64,000 nt of DNA from Flavihumibacter fluvii (GTDB lineage: Bacteria > Bacteroidota > Bacteroidia > Chitinophagales > Chitinophagaceae), in contig NZ_CP092333.1 in assembly GCF_018595675.2 (NCBI RefSeq), positions 210,001-274,000 on the forward strand. The letters run 5' to 3'. Positions 44,880-53,796 of this stretch are shown in pieces. Under the pieces are notes generated by a model. It saw only the letters and a program-made list of their open reading frames with translations, was not told the origin of the DNA and searched no databases. The translations under genes were made by a program, and so were the position numbers. Position 1 is the stretch's first letter. The number at the start of each line of letters is the position of its first letter.

Positions 44880-45602
44880 ATGAAAAAGATACTCCTAATG
44901 GCATTTTTGCTGGTATCGGCAGCCAGTGTATGGGCCCAGACGACTACGGTCACAGACAATAATGCCCGGGTCCGTGAAGTAGGCAATTTTTCAGGGGTTA
45001 AAGTTTCTGCGGGGATAGAACTCCTGTTGCAGCAGGGGGATAAAGACGCTGTAGCGGTAAGTTGCAGCCATCCTGAGTACCTCGAGCGCATCAAAACAAG
45101 TGTGGAAGGGAATGTTTTAAAGATATCAATCGATAATATGTCCGGCGGCGACTGGAAATGGCGTAAGAATGTAAAATTCAAGGCATATGTATCCATCCGG
45201 CAGCTGGAAAAATTATATGCCTCATCTGGTTCGATCGTGAAAACAGGGGCAGTCATCCAGGTGCAAACCCTTGATCTGGATGCCAGTTCCGGTGCAATAG
45301 TGGAGGCAGAATTCAAGGGCCAGTCCATTACCGTTGACAATAGCAGCGGTGCGATAGTAACACTGAAAGGAACTGTAGAAAGCCTGGATGTAGAAGCCAG
45401 CAGTGGTGCAATTTTCAAAGGGTTTGACCTCTCAAGTGTAAATTGTTCGGCCGATGCCAGCAGCGGTGGCACCATCAGTATTACCGTAACTAAGGAGTTG
45501 AATGCAGAGGCCAGCAGTGGTGGTGAAATCAAATACAAGGGCGGCGGTGTGATCCGGAAATTACATACCGGCAGTGGCGGCAGTGTGCGGTCCAATGGCT
45601 AA
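44880..45602 (+). CDS. Secreted head-GIN (DUF2807) domain protein, paralogue 1
   Basis: A 240-residue protein with a signal peptide (MKKILLMAFLLVSAASVWAQ). The mature part is the DUF2807 putative autotransporter adhesin head domain: REVGNFSGVKVSAGIELLLQQGD opening (quoted in part as NFSGVKVSAGIELLLQQG), then a right-handed beta-helix whose turns repeat the motif ASSGA/ASSGG about every 20-24 residues (DASSGAIVE, NSSGAIVT, ASSGAIFK, ASSGGTIS, ASSGGEIK, GSGGSV). The domain is common in Bacteroidota and its function is unknown. A near-paralogue follows 18 bases after its stop. Confidence 0.88.
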   Translation: MKKILLMAFLLVSAASVWAQTTTVTDNNARVREVGNFSGVKVSAGIELLLQQGDKDAVAVSCSHPEYLERIKTSVEGNVLKISIDNMSGGDWKWRKNVKFKAYVSIRQLEKLYASSGSIVKTGAVIQVQTLDLDASSGAIVEAEFKGQSITVDNSSGAIVTLKGTVESLDVEASSGAIFKGFDLSSVNCSADASSGGTISITVTKELNAEASSGGEIKYKGGGVIRKLHTGSGGSVRSNG

Positions 45603-45620
45603 TTGAAAAAAATAAAGTGT

Positions 45621-46340
45621 ATGAAAAAGATAGTTTTTGTAATGGTCATGTTCCTGGCAGCCATCAGTACCCAGGCACAGAAGTTTGTGATTACTGATGG
45701 TAATGCGGAAATGCGGAAGGTGAGTGAATTTTCCGGGGTCAGGGTATCCAGCGCCATTGACCTCTATATTTCACAAGGCGATGAAATTGGGGTTGCCGTT
45801 AGTGCGTCTGATACAAAGGTGCGGGACAGGATCAGGACAGAAGTAAAAGATGGCGTGCTGAAGATTTGGTTCGATGGCAGCGGCTGGAATGACTGGAAGG
45901 GGAACAAGCACATGAAAGCGTATGTTTCTGTGAAGACGCTGAATATGATCAAGGCCGATGGTGCTTGCGACGTGGAGTTGATGGGTAGAATAAAAACCGA
46001 TAAGCTTTCCATTGATTTAGGTGGTGCCAGTGATTTAAGTGGTCAATTGGATTGCGGCGAACTGGATATGGATATTAATGGCGCAAGTGACACCAAATTG
46101 ACCGGGAATGTCGGCAGTGTTTCTGTGAGGCTGAATGGCGCCAGTTCAATAAAAGGATGGGGACTGATAACAGATTTTTGTGATATTGATGCCAATGGTG
46201 CATCATCCATTAATGTAACGGTGAACAAGGAAATGAAGGTGAAAGCCAGCGGCGCAAGTGATATTAATTATAAAGGAACCGGAGTAATAAGGGAAATGAA
46301 ATCGAGCGGGGCAAGTAGTATCAATAGAAAGGACGGATAA
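45621..46340 (+). CDS. Secreted head-GIN (DUF2807) domain protein, paralogue 2
   Basis: A 239-residue protein from MKKIVFVMVMFLAAISTQAQ (the frame is open six codons earlier, from a TTG). It has a signal peptide and a DUF2807 domain beginning EFSGVRVSSAIDLYISQGDE. Its beta-helix turns use GASD/GASS in place of the ASSGA of paralogue 1 (GGASDLS, NGASDTK, NGASSIK, NGASSIN, SGASDIN, SGASSIN). This pair likely arose by tandem duplication and then diverged. Its terminator lies 22 bases after the stop. Confidence 0.88.
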   Translation: MKKIVFVMVMFLAAISTQAQKFVITDGNAEMRKVSEFSGVRVSSAIDLYISQGDEIGVAVSASDTKVRDRIRTEVKDGVLKIWFDGSGWNDWKGNKHMKAYVSVKTLNMIKADGACDVELMGRIKTDKLSIDLGGASDLSGQLDCGELDMDINGASDTKLTGNVGSVSVRLNGASSIKGWGLITDFCDIDANGASSINVTVNKEMKVKASGASDINYKGTGVIREMKSSGASSINRKDG

Positions 46341-46361
46341 TGTTTTGATAGGAATGAATGT

Positions 46362-46395
46362 TGAAAGTCCCGGTTGACGGGACTTTCATGGTTTT
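46362..46395 (+). terminator. Terminator of the DUF2807 pair
   Basis: Perfect 10-bp stem TGAAAGTCCC/GGGACTTTCA, 7-base loop, followed by TGGTTTT. Confidence 0.88.
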
Positions 46396-46418
46396 ATACA
46401 TCGAAAGCACCAGATTTA

Positions 46419-46450
46419 TTTGGAACAGAACCTGCGCCGCATTAACTTTG
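46419..46450 (+). promoter_or_regulatory. Promoter of the initiator tRNA gene
   Basis: TTTG (46419-46422), 20-base spacer, TAACTTTG (46443-46450): a canonical Bacteroidota promoter. The mature tRNA begins only 4 bases after the -7 box. Confidence 0.8.
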
Positions 46451-46453
46451 CAT

Positions 46454-46528
<75 letters not shown>

Positions 46529-46530
46529 GG

Positions 46531-46572
46531 AAAAGCAGGAATTTTGGTCAGCCAGATTCCTGCTTTTGTATT
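46531..46572 (+). terminator. Terminator of the tRNA gene
   Basis: Perfect 12-bp stem AAAAGCAGGAAT/ATTCCTGCTTTT, 13-base loop, followed by GTATTT. It begins 3 bases after the CCA end. Confidence 0.88.
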
Positions 46573-46769
46573 TAACGGGCGTTAAAAGGGGAGCCTAAAG
46601 GGTTGATAATAAGAAGCATAGTTGAGATAATGCTGAATCATTTCCCCGGGCGCCTGAATTCAACTACCTTTGCGCTCTTTATTATGCTAACGGCGGCAAT
46701 GCCACGCAGCAGAATCTGACTACCTCCTGTATTCTTTAGCGTATATATTGTTGCCGGCAAACACTAAAG

Positions 46770-47639
46770 ATGAAAGCAGGATTTGTAAATATATTCGGGA
46801 AACCTAATGCAGGCAAGAGTACTTTGCTGAATGCCTTTATGGGCGAGAAGCTGGCCATTGTTTCGCCAAAAGTGCAAACCACCCGACACCGGATCAAAGG
46901 AATTTTAACGGAACCTGGTTACCAGGTCATCTTTTCCGATACCCCAGGCATTATAGAACCCAGGTACAAGCTGCATGAAAAAATGATGCAGGCCGTAAAA
47001 AGCGCTTTGGAAGATGCGGACCTGGCCTTATTACTGGTCGATATTTATGATGATTGGGCAGAAAGTGACGCGATCTTTTCGTCGCTTCGCTTAAGGATGC
47101 CGGCACTTTTAGTGCTTAACAAAATAGATGGCATCTCCACTTCCCGCCTGGAAGAAGCCACGAAGTTTTTTACCGGTAAGCCTTATGTGAAGGAAATTGT
47201 TGCAGTATCTGCCCTTAAAAAAGACGGTGTGGATGACTTGTTGCAAAAGATAGTAACGCTGCTGCCGGAAGGGGAACCATTTTTCGATGAAGACAATTTA
47301 ACGGACCTGCCTACACGGTTTTTTGTGGGTGAGTTGATAAGGGAACAGATATTCCAGTTATACCAGGATGAGATTCCTTACCATACTGCGGTTCTTGTGC
47401 AGGAGTTTAAGGAAAAATCGACCCTTGTAAAGATCCAGGCAGATATTATCGTGCAGCGCGATACCCAAAAAGGAATTGTGCTGGGGGAAAAAGGTAAGGG
47501 GATCAGGGAACTGGGCACCAGGTCGCGGATAGAAATTGAGAAATTCCTGGACCGGAAGGTGTTCCTGGAATTGTTTGTGAAAGTGCGCCCAAAATGGCGG
47601 GATAATGATTTGCATTTACGGGAATATGGATATAATTAG
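46770..47639 (+). CDS. era: GTPase Era
   Basis: A 289-residue GTPase. The G domain has NIFGKPNAGKSTLLNA (G1, about 7-22), DTPG (G3, near 57-60) and NKID (G4, near 118-121). A C-terminal KH domain binds the 3' end of 16S rRNA (GKGIRELGTRSRIEIEKFL region near 245-265, quoted in part as GIRELGTRSRIEIEKFL). It assists 30S maturation. An exact -7 box TACCTTTG (46665-46672) would give a leader of about 94 bases. An inverted repeat directly follows the stop, before der. Confidence 0.97.
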   Translation: MKAGFVNIFGKPNAGKSTLLNAFMGEKLAIVSPKVQTTRHRIKGILTEPGYQVIFSDTPGIIEPRYKLHEKMMQAVKSALEDADLALLLVDIYDDWAESDAIFSSLRLRMPALLVLNKIDGISTSRLEEATKFFTGKPYVKEIVAVSALKKDGVDDLLQKIVTLLPEGEPFFDEDNLTDLPTRFFVGELIREQIFQLYQDEIPYHTAVLVQEFKEKSTLVKIQADIIVQRDTQKGIVLGEKGKGIRELGTRSRIEIEKFLDRKVFLELFVKVRPKWRDNDLHLREYGYN

Positions 47640-47705
47640 GAAGCAGTTAGCAGTAAGCAGTAAGCAGGGGAAACCTCTTGTTGCCTGCTTACTGCTAACT
47701 GCTTC
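47640..47705. repeat. Perfect 21-bp inverted repeat between era and der
   Basis: Arms at 47640-47660 and 47685-47705 are perfectly complementary over 21 bases and consist of repeated AGCAGT(T/A)AGCAG-type units, with a 24-base loop. It abuts the era stop. The strength suggests a terminator or mRNA 3' stabiliser, though no clean T run follows. Confidence 0.8.
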
Positions 47706-47730
47706 CTGCTCACTTTTAAATTGTTAAGTT

Positions 47731-49044
47731 ATGGCTGGATATACAGTTGCCATTGTTGGCAGACCGAATGTTGGAAAGAGTACATTTTTTAATCGCCTGC
47801 TGGAGCAACGGAAGGCCATTGTGGATGATGTAAGTGGTGTTACACGCGATCGCCAGTATGGTGTGGCGGAGTGGACAGGCAAGACTTTTAATGTAATAGA
47901 TACCGGAGGTTTTGTTCCACGAAGTGATGATGTTTTTGAACAGGAAATCAAGAAGCAGGTATTGATCGCTTTGGAAGAAGCTGATGCCATGGTATTTATG
48001 ACGGATACTACCACAGGCATCACTGACCTTGATGAATCCATGGCCGATGTGCTGCGCCGTACCACCAAGCCAGTTTACCTGGTGGTGAATAAAGTTGATA
48101 ATAACCAGCGTTTACTGGAAGCCTCTGAGTTTTATAGCCTGGGCTTTGAACAGATATTTTTCCTGTCTGCCATCAGCGGCAGCGGAACCGGCGAACTGCT
48201 GGATGCTATCGTTGAAAATATACCGGAAGACAGGTATGCTGAAGATGAAGGAGCAGGCATCCCTAAATTCGCCATAATTGGCCAACCCAACGTGGGCAAG
48301 TCGTCTTTATTAAATGCATTGGTTGGACAAGAACGAACGATCGTCAGTGATATCGCAGGGACCACCCGTGATACCATTCATACGCACTATAATTTATTCC
48401 AGAAAGAATTTATCCTGATCGATACTGCAGGTATCCGGCGTAAACAAAAAGTCAATGAAGACCTTGAATTTTATTCAGTGATCAGGGCTATTAAAGCGAT
48501 GGATGAAGCTGATGTTTGCCTGATCTTACTTGATGCAGAAAAAGGTATTGCAGCACAGGACCTGGCTATATTCAGCCTGGCTGCAAAAAAAGGCAAGGGG
48601 ATTGTGATATTGGTCAATAAATGGGACCTGATGGAAAAAGCTACCAATACTGCCCGGGATTATGAGAAGAAATTAAAAGAAAGGCTGGCGCCATTTACAG
48701 ATGTACCTATCCTTTTCATTTCCGCAAAAGACAAAACCCGGATTTTTAAGGCGATCGAAATTGGACTGGAAGTAGTGGAAAATCGCCAGCGGAAAATACC
48801 AACGTCCCAACTCAATGATGCCATGCTGAAAGCGATTGCCGCTTATCACCCACCAGTGGTTAGGGGTAATCCGGTAAGTATAAAATATGTTACGCAATTA
48901 CCAACCGTGGTACCATCTTTTGCATTTTTCTGTAATTATCCGGATGATGTAAAAGCGCCGTATAGAAATTACCTGGAGAATAAATTGCGGGAGCAATTTA
49001 ATTTCAAAGGGGTGCCGGTCAGGATATTTTTCAGGAAAAAGTAG
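47731..49044 (+). CDS. der: Double-domain GTPase Der (EngA)
   Basis: A 437-residue protein with two GTPase domains: GRPNVGKST (about 10-18) with DTGG and NKVD, and GQPNVGKSS (about 185-193) with DTAG and NKWD. The C-terminal KH-like domain includes ISAKDKTR and LPTVVPSFAFFCN. It is essential for 50S assembly. It lies 91 bases after era, with a long inverted repeat between. Confidence 0.97.
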   Translation: MAGYTVAIVGRPNVGKSTFFNRLLEQRKAIVDDVSGVTRDRQYGVAEWTGKTFNVIDTGGFVPRSDDVFEQEIKKQVLIALEEADAMVFMTDTTTGITDLDESMADVLRRTTKPVYLVVNKVDNNQRLLEASEFYSLGFEQIFFLSAISGSGTGELLDAIVENIPEDRYAEDEGAGIPKFAIIGQPNVGKSSLLNALVGQERTIVSDIAGTTRDTIHTHYNLFQKEFILIDTAGIRRKQKVNEDLEFYSVIRAIKAMDEADVCLILLDAEKGIAAQDLAIFSLAAKKGKGIVILVNKWDLMEKATNTARDYEKKLKERLAPFTDVPILFISAKDKTRIFKAIEIGLEVVENRQRKIPTSQLNDAMLKAIAAYHPPVVRGNPVSIKYVTQLPTVVPSFAFFCNYPDDVKAPYRNYLENKLREQFNFKGVPVRIFFRKK

Positions 49045-49069
49045 CCGGATCAAAAAAAATGGCCCGAAG

Positions 49070-49100
49070 TTTGTTTAAAATCGGAAACTGTGTAATTTCG
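49070..49100 (+). promoter_or_regulatory. Promoter of the small lipoprotein gene
   Basis: TTTG (49070-49073), 19-base spacer, TAATTTCG (49093-49100), one mismatch from TAnnTTTG. The predicted leader is about 40 bases. Confidence 0.6.
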
Positions 49101-49143
49101 CGCACGGTTCACAAAAAAACCGTACAAAAAAACAAAATAAAAC

Positions 49144-49356
49144 ATGAAAAAGGTATTCGCTCTTCTGGCTATCGCCGCTACATTCGCTGCTTGTAACAAT
49201 ACTGCTGAAGCTACTGATGCAACTGTTGATTCAGCTGCAACTGCAACTATTGATTCTACTGTTGCAATCGTTGATTCTGCTGCTGCAAAAATTGATTCTA
49301 CAGTTAAAGCTGCAACAGATTCAATTGCTGCAAAAGTTGACAGCCTGAAGAAGTAA
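49144..49356 (+). CDS. Small heptad-repeat lipoprotein (Lpp-like candidate)
   Basis: A 70-residue lipoprotein. The signal peptide MKKVFALLAIAATFAAC ends at Cys17, leaving a mature chain of 54 residues. The chain repeats a DS motif at intervals of 7 or 8 (TVDS, TIDS, IVDS, KIDS, ATDS, KVDS), leaving I/V at helix-repeat positions, as in a trimeric coiled coil. It ends in LKK. This recalls Braun's lipoprotein Lpp, whose C-terminal lysine is bound to peptidoglycan. It has its own promoter and a strong terminator 31 bases after the stop. Confidence 0.8.
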   Translation: MKKVFALLAIAATFAACNNTAEATDATVDSAATATIDSTVAIVDSAAAKIDSTVKAATDSIAAKVDSLKK

Positions 49357-49387
49357 TTTCTTTCAATAGCAACTCCTTGCAAGAAGG

Positions 49388-49414
49388 CCCCTTTCCAACC
49401 GAAAGGGGTTTTTT
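49388..49414 (+). terminator. Terminator of the small lipoprotein gene
   Basis: Perfect 8-bp stem CCCCTTTC/GAAAGGGG, 5-base loop, T6. Confidence 0.93.
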
Positions 49415-49513
49415 ATTTCATCTTACTGTATACCGTTTTTTCACCCATTGTGATTCCTGCACTTGCAATTGGCAGATGCTGTTTGTAATTTTCTGGCAGC
49501 AAAAAAGTGCGGT

Positions 49514-51592
49514 ATGGTATGCAGGTGTATGTTGTTGCTACTATTGCTTTCAGTGAAAGCAGGAGCTGAAGTAAGGTGGACCGGTTTGTCGGCGAACGGA
49601 TTGTGGGCCGACCCTGGCAATTGGGAAAATGGGTTCCTGCCTGGGGCAAATGACGATGTCTTACTCGACAATAGTTTTCAATTAACGGATTACACGGTAA
49701 GGCTCCCGGATTTTGCCGTGAGCGTCCGGTCCTTACAGGTGCTTCCCGGTTCCTTGCAATCAATAATTGTTGAATTACCGGTGACCAACCTGGTAAGCAG
49801 TGCTGCCGGCAGTTTGCTGGACAGGGCTTTTACCACCACGGGAAACGGATACACGCTCTTGTTAGGTAAGGGAGCCGTTTTTATAAATGCATCGGGCAGC
49901 AGTAGCGGATATGCATTGCGCCTCAATGATTCCCTGCAGGTGAAAAACGGGGCGAAATATATCCATAGGACCCGCACTGGCCACGCAGACATTGTACAGT
50001 TTCTCAGTAAAGCTGCGGGGACGGAAAACGGTATTTTCCGGTTTGAAAACCCAGATGCTGCATCTACCATTTCACTGAGTGGCCGGGTTTATGGCAGCCT
50101 GGAACTTTCTGCCTCGGCCAGCAATACCGGCATAGTATCTTATTCTGCTGCAGGGACTAATCCAGTGGTCATCAGGGGAGATCTGCTGATGGAACCCGGC
50201 GCCGGACTGGCCATCAACTTCGATGATACGATTCATGTTTTCGGTGACCTGGTCATTAATAATGCCATTTTTAATATGGCCAGTGGAAACAGGTCGTCCG
50301 TACTGTTGTTACAGGGGAACTGGCTACAAACTGGTGGTGCGATCAGCGAAACAAATGTCCAGCAAAAGACAGGCACCCTGCTTTTAAATGGGACTGTGGG
50401 CCAGACAATAAGCTGCACCGGCATATTAACAGATAGTATTGTTGTAGACATTATGAATTCCGCCGGCGTGCAGTTATTACAACCTTTACGCTGTTCCTTT
50501 GGCCTGCGGTTAAGTAAAGGGCAACTGCGTACCTCAAATTCCTTCCTGTTAACCATGGCGCCTAATGCCTGGTTGCTGGCCGATAGTATCGCACAACAGG
50601 AATTTGTGGATGGCCCCATTAAAAAAGAAGGATTGAATAATGGTTATTTTTTATTTCCCGTTGGCAGGAATGGAAAACAACGTTGGCTTGCCCTAAGGAA
50701 TGTAACGGGTGATATAGTGGTTGAATACCATCCTGAAACCGCTTATGGCATCAGTACCTCAATAGGTGCCGGAATCGATCATCTTTCCCGCCTGGAATAT
50801 TGGTCGGTGAATAATGCTGCAATGGGCTTCGGACAAGTGGAGTTATCTTATGATCACCTGCTAAGTGGTGGTGTTTCGGAATTAGTGAGTCTCCGTGTAG
50901 CTTCGTTTTCAGGCGGCACCTGGTCAGATGCCGGAAACCTTGCCACCAGTGGTGCGGCTTTTGAAAAAGGATCTGTAACAAGTGGGGATATCCAGGGTCT
51001 TGGGACAATAACCCAATTTGTTACCCTGGCCAGTTCCAGCAGGTTTACCAATGTGCTGCCTATCCTGTTTGCAGATCAATGGATGGACTATTTGTCCACG
51101 GGATGGAATTGCAATTGGCGTGTGGGGAATGATGATGGAATTTTCATGTATGCCATCGAACTATCTGAAGATGGCATAGCATTTGAAAAAATCGCTGATA
51201 TACCAGCCGGCCACGAGCAAAAATATTTCCGTCATAGCCTTCCTGCCAATTGGAATAAAGGGTATTGCAGGATTAATGCGATTGGGGATGGTGGGAAAGC
51301 GGTAAAAGGAGAAGTGATGCGTTTCGGTTTACCAATGAAATCAGCCGGGCTAATAAGTATGTTGCAGCCTGCAGGTAGTGGAACCGTTCAGATTCAGTCG
51401 TCACAAAACCGGCAGGTATTTGTTGAAATATTTGATAGCGGCGGCAGGTTGTTCAACAGGAGAAACCTTCAGTTGCATAAAGGCGTCACCACCGTACAGC
51501 TACTCCATCAGTCAGTACCTGCGGGAGTATATTGGTTGACCGTAAGCGAAAATGGCAATAAACTGTTGACCAGGGGATTATTTCTTCAATAG
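49514..51592 (+). CDS. Secreted T9SS cargo protein with C-terminal sorting domain
   Basis: A 692-residue protein if the ATG at 49514 is used; the frame opens at a TTG at 49463, but the later start gives the cleaner signal peptide (MVCRCMLLLLLLSVKAGA). The opening RWTGLSANGLWADPGNWENGFLPGANDDVLLD (quoted in part as GNWENGFLPGANDDVLLD) is typical of repetitive Bacteroidota surface proteins with beta-helix-like domains. The last 80 residues (EIFDSGGRLFNRRNLQL and VPAGVYWLTVSENGNKL) form a type A T9SS sorting domain. PorD, encoded at 19994, belongs to the same secretion system. Function outside the cell unknown. Confidence 0.85.
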   Translation: MVCRCMLLLLLLSVKAGAEVRWTGLSANGLWADPGNWENGFLPGANDDVLLDNSFQLTDYTVRLPDFAVSVRSLQVLPGSLQSIIVELPVTNLVSSAAGSLLDRAFTTTGNGYTLLLGKGAVFINASGSSSGYALRLNDSLQVKNGAKYIHRTRTGHADIVQFLSKAAGTENGIFRFENPDAASTISLSGRVYGSLELSASASNTGIVSYSAAGTNPVVIRGDLLMEPGAGLAINFDDTIHVFGDLVINNAIFNMASGNRSSVLLLQGNWLQTGGAISETNVQQKTGTLLLNGTVGQTISCTGILTDSIVVDIMNSAGVQLLQPLRCSFGLRLSKGQLRTSNSFLLTMAPNAWLLADSIAQQEFVDGPIKKEGLNNGYFLFPVGRNGKQRWLALRNVTGDIVVEYHPETAYGISTSIGAGIDHLSRLEYWSVNNAAMGFGQVELSYDHLLSGGVSELVSLRVASFSGGTWSDAGNLATSGAAFEKGSVTSGDIQGLGTITQFVTLASSSRFTNVLPILFADQWMDYLSTGWNCNWRVGNDDGIFMYAIELSEDGIAFEKIADIPAGHEQKYFRHSLPANWNKGYCRINAIGDGGKAVKGEVMRFGLPMKSAGLISMLQPAGSGTVQIQSSQNRQVFVEIFDSGGRLFNRRNLQLHKGVTTVQLLHQSVPAGVYWLTVSENGNKLLTRGLFLQ

Positions 51593-53773
51593 CGTGCTGA
51601 CCATTTTTTTATAATTCCGGAAAAGTTTTTGTTCTTCAAGTATAAAACTATTATCACTGATTTTCCCTAAAACCGTATCCATTTCTGCAGGGTTATCATA
51701 GACCATCTGGCGGAATGGATTTTGGTAATCCTTTTCCCTTGATGCGACAATCAGTTGGGTGAGTTGTTGCCGGAAAGCAATACTTCGTTCCAGTAATACC
51801 ACCAGGTTGTTTTTATCCTGTGAAAGGTTTGTGCCGTGGGTCAATGCATATATAGATAGGGCATGAGCCAGTTTTTGGTCACCGTAAACAGCAGCTTGTT
51901 TCCGGTAAAAATCATGTATGGCATCCCAGCTGTTCACCGTTCCTTTTTTGACCTGGGAAAGGAAATTAGTTACGGCCTCTTTTTCAATCAACTGCCCGCC
52001 AATATTTTCCCATTCCCTGGGTTTACCGGGAACAGGCAGTTTCCTGGATAGTTTGAGGAGGCTGGAATAGGCATGCCTATGTTGAAAATTGAGTATTTCT
52101 TTTACGGCATAATGTTCAAGAAACGAAAGGTACCAACGGTAAGCAATAGCTGCTTTCAGGACAACCACGGGACGGTTGCTGTTCTCGGCGCCGGCCAATT
52201 CGATCTGCAGGTCAGCAATGGCATCATCACCGGCAAGAAGCAATGCCTTGCCTTTTTTCCTGGCCAGGTTTTCCGACACTTCTTTTCCTGATTTTTTATA
52301 AAAGGCTTCCCCCGTGATTTTCTCCAGGATTGCAATAGCCCTGAACATTTCATTAGCTGTGTCCGGGGCGAGGTAATCGAATTCTATATGCTGGGTCTTA
52401 TCAGTGCGGTGATCACGGTCAACATATTTCCAGGAATTCCTTGCCAGTGCATACATATTGTACTGGAACCAGAAACCAGGTAAAATAACCAGGCGATCAT
52501 TGGCCACATCATTACTGATGAGAGAAAAAGGAAGTTCTATATTTAATTCAGCCGGGTAGTCGCCTTTTGCGAGGATCGCAAACGAGGCGAATTTTGAGTT
52601 GTGTTTAAGGCTGACACATAATCCAGGCCAGAAACCCCTTCCGGCAATCAGTTCCCCATCGGCGCTCCTGGAATTATGGTTGGATCCTATGGTGGCTCCC
52701 GCAGCCATATTACTTTGGCCCATTACAAGGGCTGCACATAAAAATGAATTATTATGGTGTTGTTCGTGGGCCGGGAAGATCAGGGAATTCAGCACTTCGC
52801 AACAGGAGATTGTCGCGTTATTCCCAAGGTAAGAGTTGATCAGCCTGGCACCATATTTAAGTTGTGAATGGGAAGCCATAACAAACCTTACCGCTTTAAC
52901 GCCATAGAAAACCCTGCAGCCAACACCTATTATTCCATTTACCAGTTCACATCCTTCCCCAATTTGTGTACGCGCGTCTGCTGTGGAATGGATGGTGACG
53001 TTTTTTATTTTATTAGCCCCTTTTATGTAGGCATCCTGGCCGATCAGTGTATCCTTTAATATCCGGGAATTCTTGATAACAGTCCGGTCGCCCACCATGC
53101 CGTAGTAACCGCGCTGGTCGTCGAAGCGTATTGCGGTGAAATCAACGAATTTTTGTTGTAAAACTTTATCATCCCGGTGCCGGCTCCACAGGTAAGCATC
53201 ACCAGGCAACATGCCATCAAAAGGCAGGATACTACGGCCGCCATTTTCATTACACACTTCAAGCCATATCCTTACTTTCTCTTCTTCTCCTGCCTTGAGG
53301 ATGCCGTTCCCGAATTTTGAATGGTTACTGGTGGCCAGCTCATTGATATTCACCAGCATTACTTCATTGCCTATAATATAATGCGCCATGTAGTTGACAT
53401 TATCTACCACAACATTATCGCCAAAATCGCAGCTGATGATGGTGCTGTTGTATAATCCTACCGGCATCCGGAGATTATTAAACTCCATGCAATAGGGTTC
53501 GAGTTTGCCAATGCGCACCAGTCCAAAGAATTTGCAATTCTTTACCAGCTCCGGGTTAAAGGCATCAGAGACCAGCAGTTTATTCCAGTCGTCGCTTTGG
53601 TTCCTGTTCCTGACCAGCACTTCAATTTCATACGCAGTAAGTTGCCGGTAATTGATCCCGCTTTTATTCTGCTTATTTCGCAGGTAATATTCGTCTTTCC
53701 CGGTAGGAAGAAAAGTTGCTGGAATGAAATCATATCCCAATGCCTGCAGTGGGCTTTTCCTGATGAAGTTCAT
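51578..53773 (-). CDS. DUF4954-family protein with left-handed beta-helix
   Basis: A 731-residue cytoplasmic protein. A left-handed beta-helix (hexapeptide repeats of acyltransferase type) occupies about 100-320 (IISCDFGDNVVVDNVNYM, VIKNSRILKDTLIGQDAYIKG in part, then LINSYLGNNATISCCEVLNSL in part). Helical domains follow, with the C-terminal stretch rich in charged helices. It is of the Bacteroidota-specific DUF4954 type; by fold it may be a sugar-nucleotide or acyl transferase regulator, but no activity is known. It is the second gene of an operon with glmS (23-base gap), which suggests a link to hexosamine metabolism. Confidence 0.82.
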   Translation of the reverse strand: MNFIRKSPLQALGYDFIPATFLPTGKDEYYLRNKQNKSGINYRQLTAYEIEVLVRNRNQSDDWNKLLVSDAFNPELVKNCKFFGLVRIGKLEPYCMEFNNLRMPVGLYNSTIISCDFGDNVVVDNVNYMAHYIIGNEVMLVNINELATSNHSKFGNGILKAGEEEKVRIWLEVCNENGGRSILPFDGMLPGDAYLWSRHRDDKVLQQKFVDFTAIRFDDQRGYYGMVGDRTVIKNSRILKDTLIGQDAYIKGANKIKNVTIHSTADARTQIGEGCELVNGIIGVGCRVFYGVKAVRFVMASHSQLKYGARLINSYLGNNATISCCEVLNSLIFPAHEQHHNNSFLCAALVMGQSNMAAGATIGSNHNSRSADGELIAGRGFWPGLCVSLKHNSKFASFAILAKGDYPAELNIELPFSLISNDVANDRLVILPGFWFQYNMYALARNSWKYVDRDHRTDKTQHIEFDYLAPDTANEMFRAIAILEKITGEAFYKKSGKEVSENLARKKGKALLLAGDDAIADLQIELAGAENSNRPVVVLKAAIAYRWYLSFLEHYAVKEILNFQHRHAYSSLLKLSRKLPVPGKPREWENIGGQLIEKEAVTNFLSQVKKGTVNSWDAIHDFYRKQAAVYGDQKLAHALSIYALTHGTNLSQDKNNLVVLLERSIAFRQQLTQLIVASREKDYQNPFRQMVYDNPAEMDTVLGKISDNSFILEEQKLFRNYKKMVSTLLKK

Positions 53774-53796
53774 AAATCTGATTAGGTTAATGGTCC

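Noticed and set aside
53774-53796. Possible glmS ribozyme near glmS.
   Set aside because: The ribozyme would lie upstream of the start at 55632, and the conserved core is not seen there.
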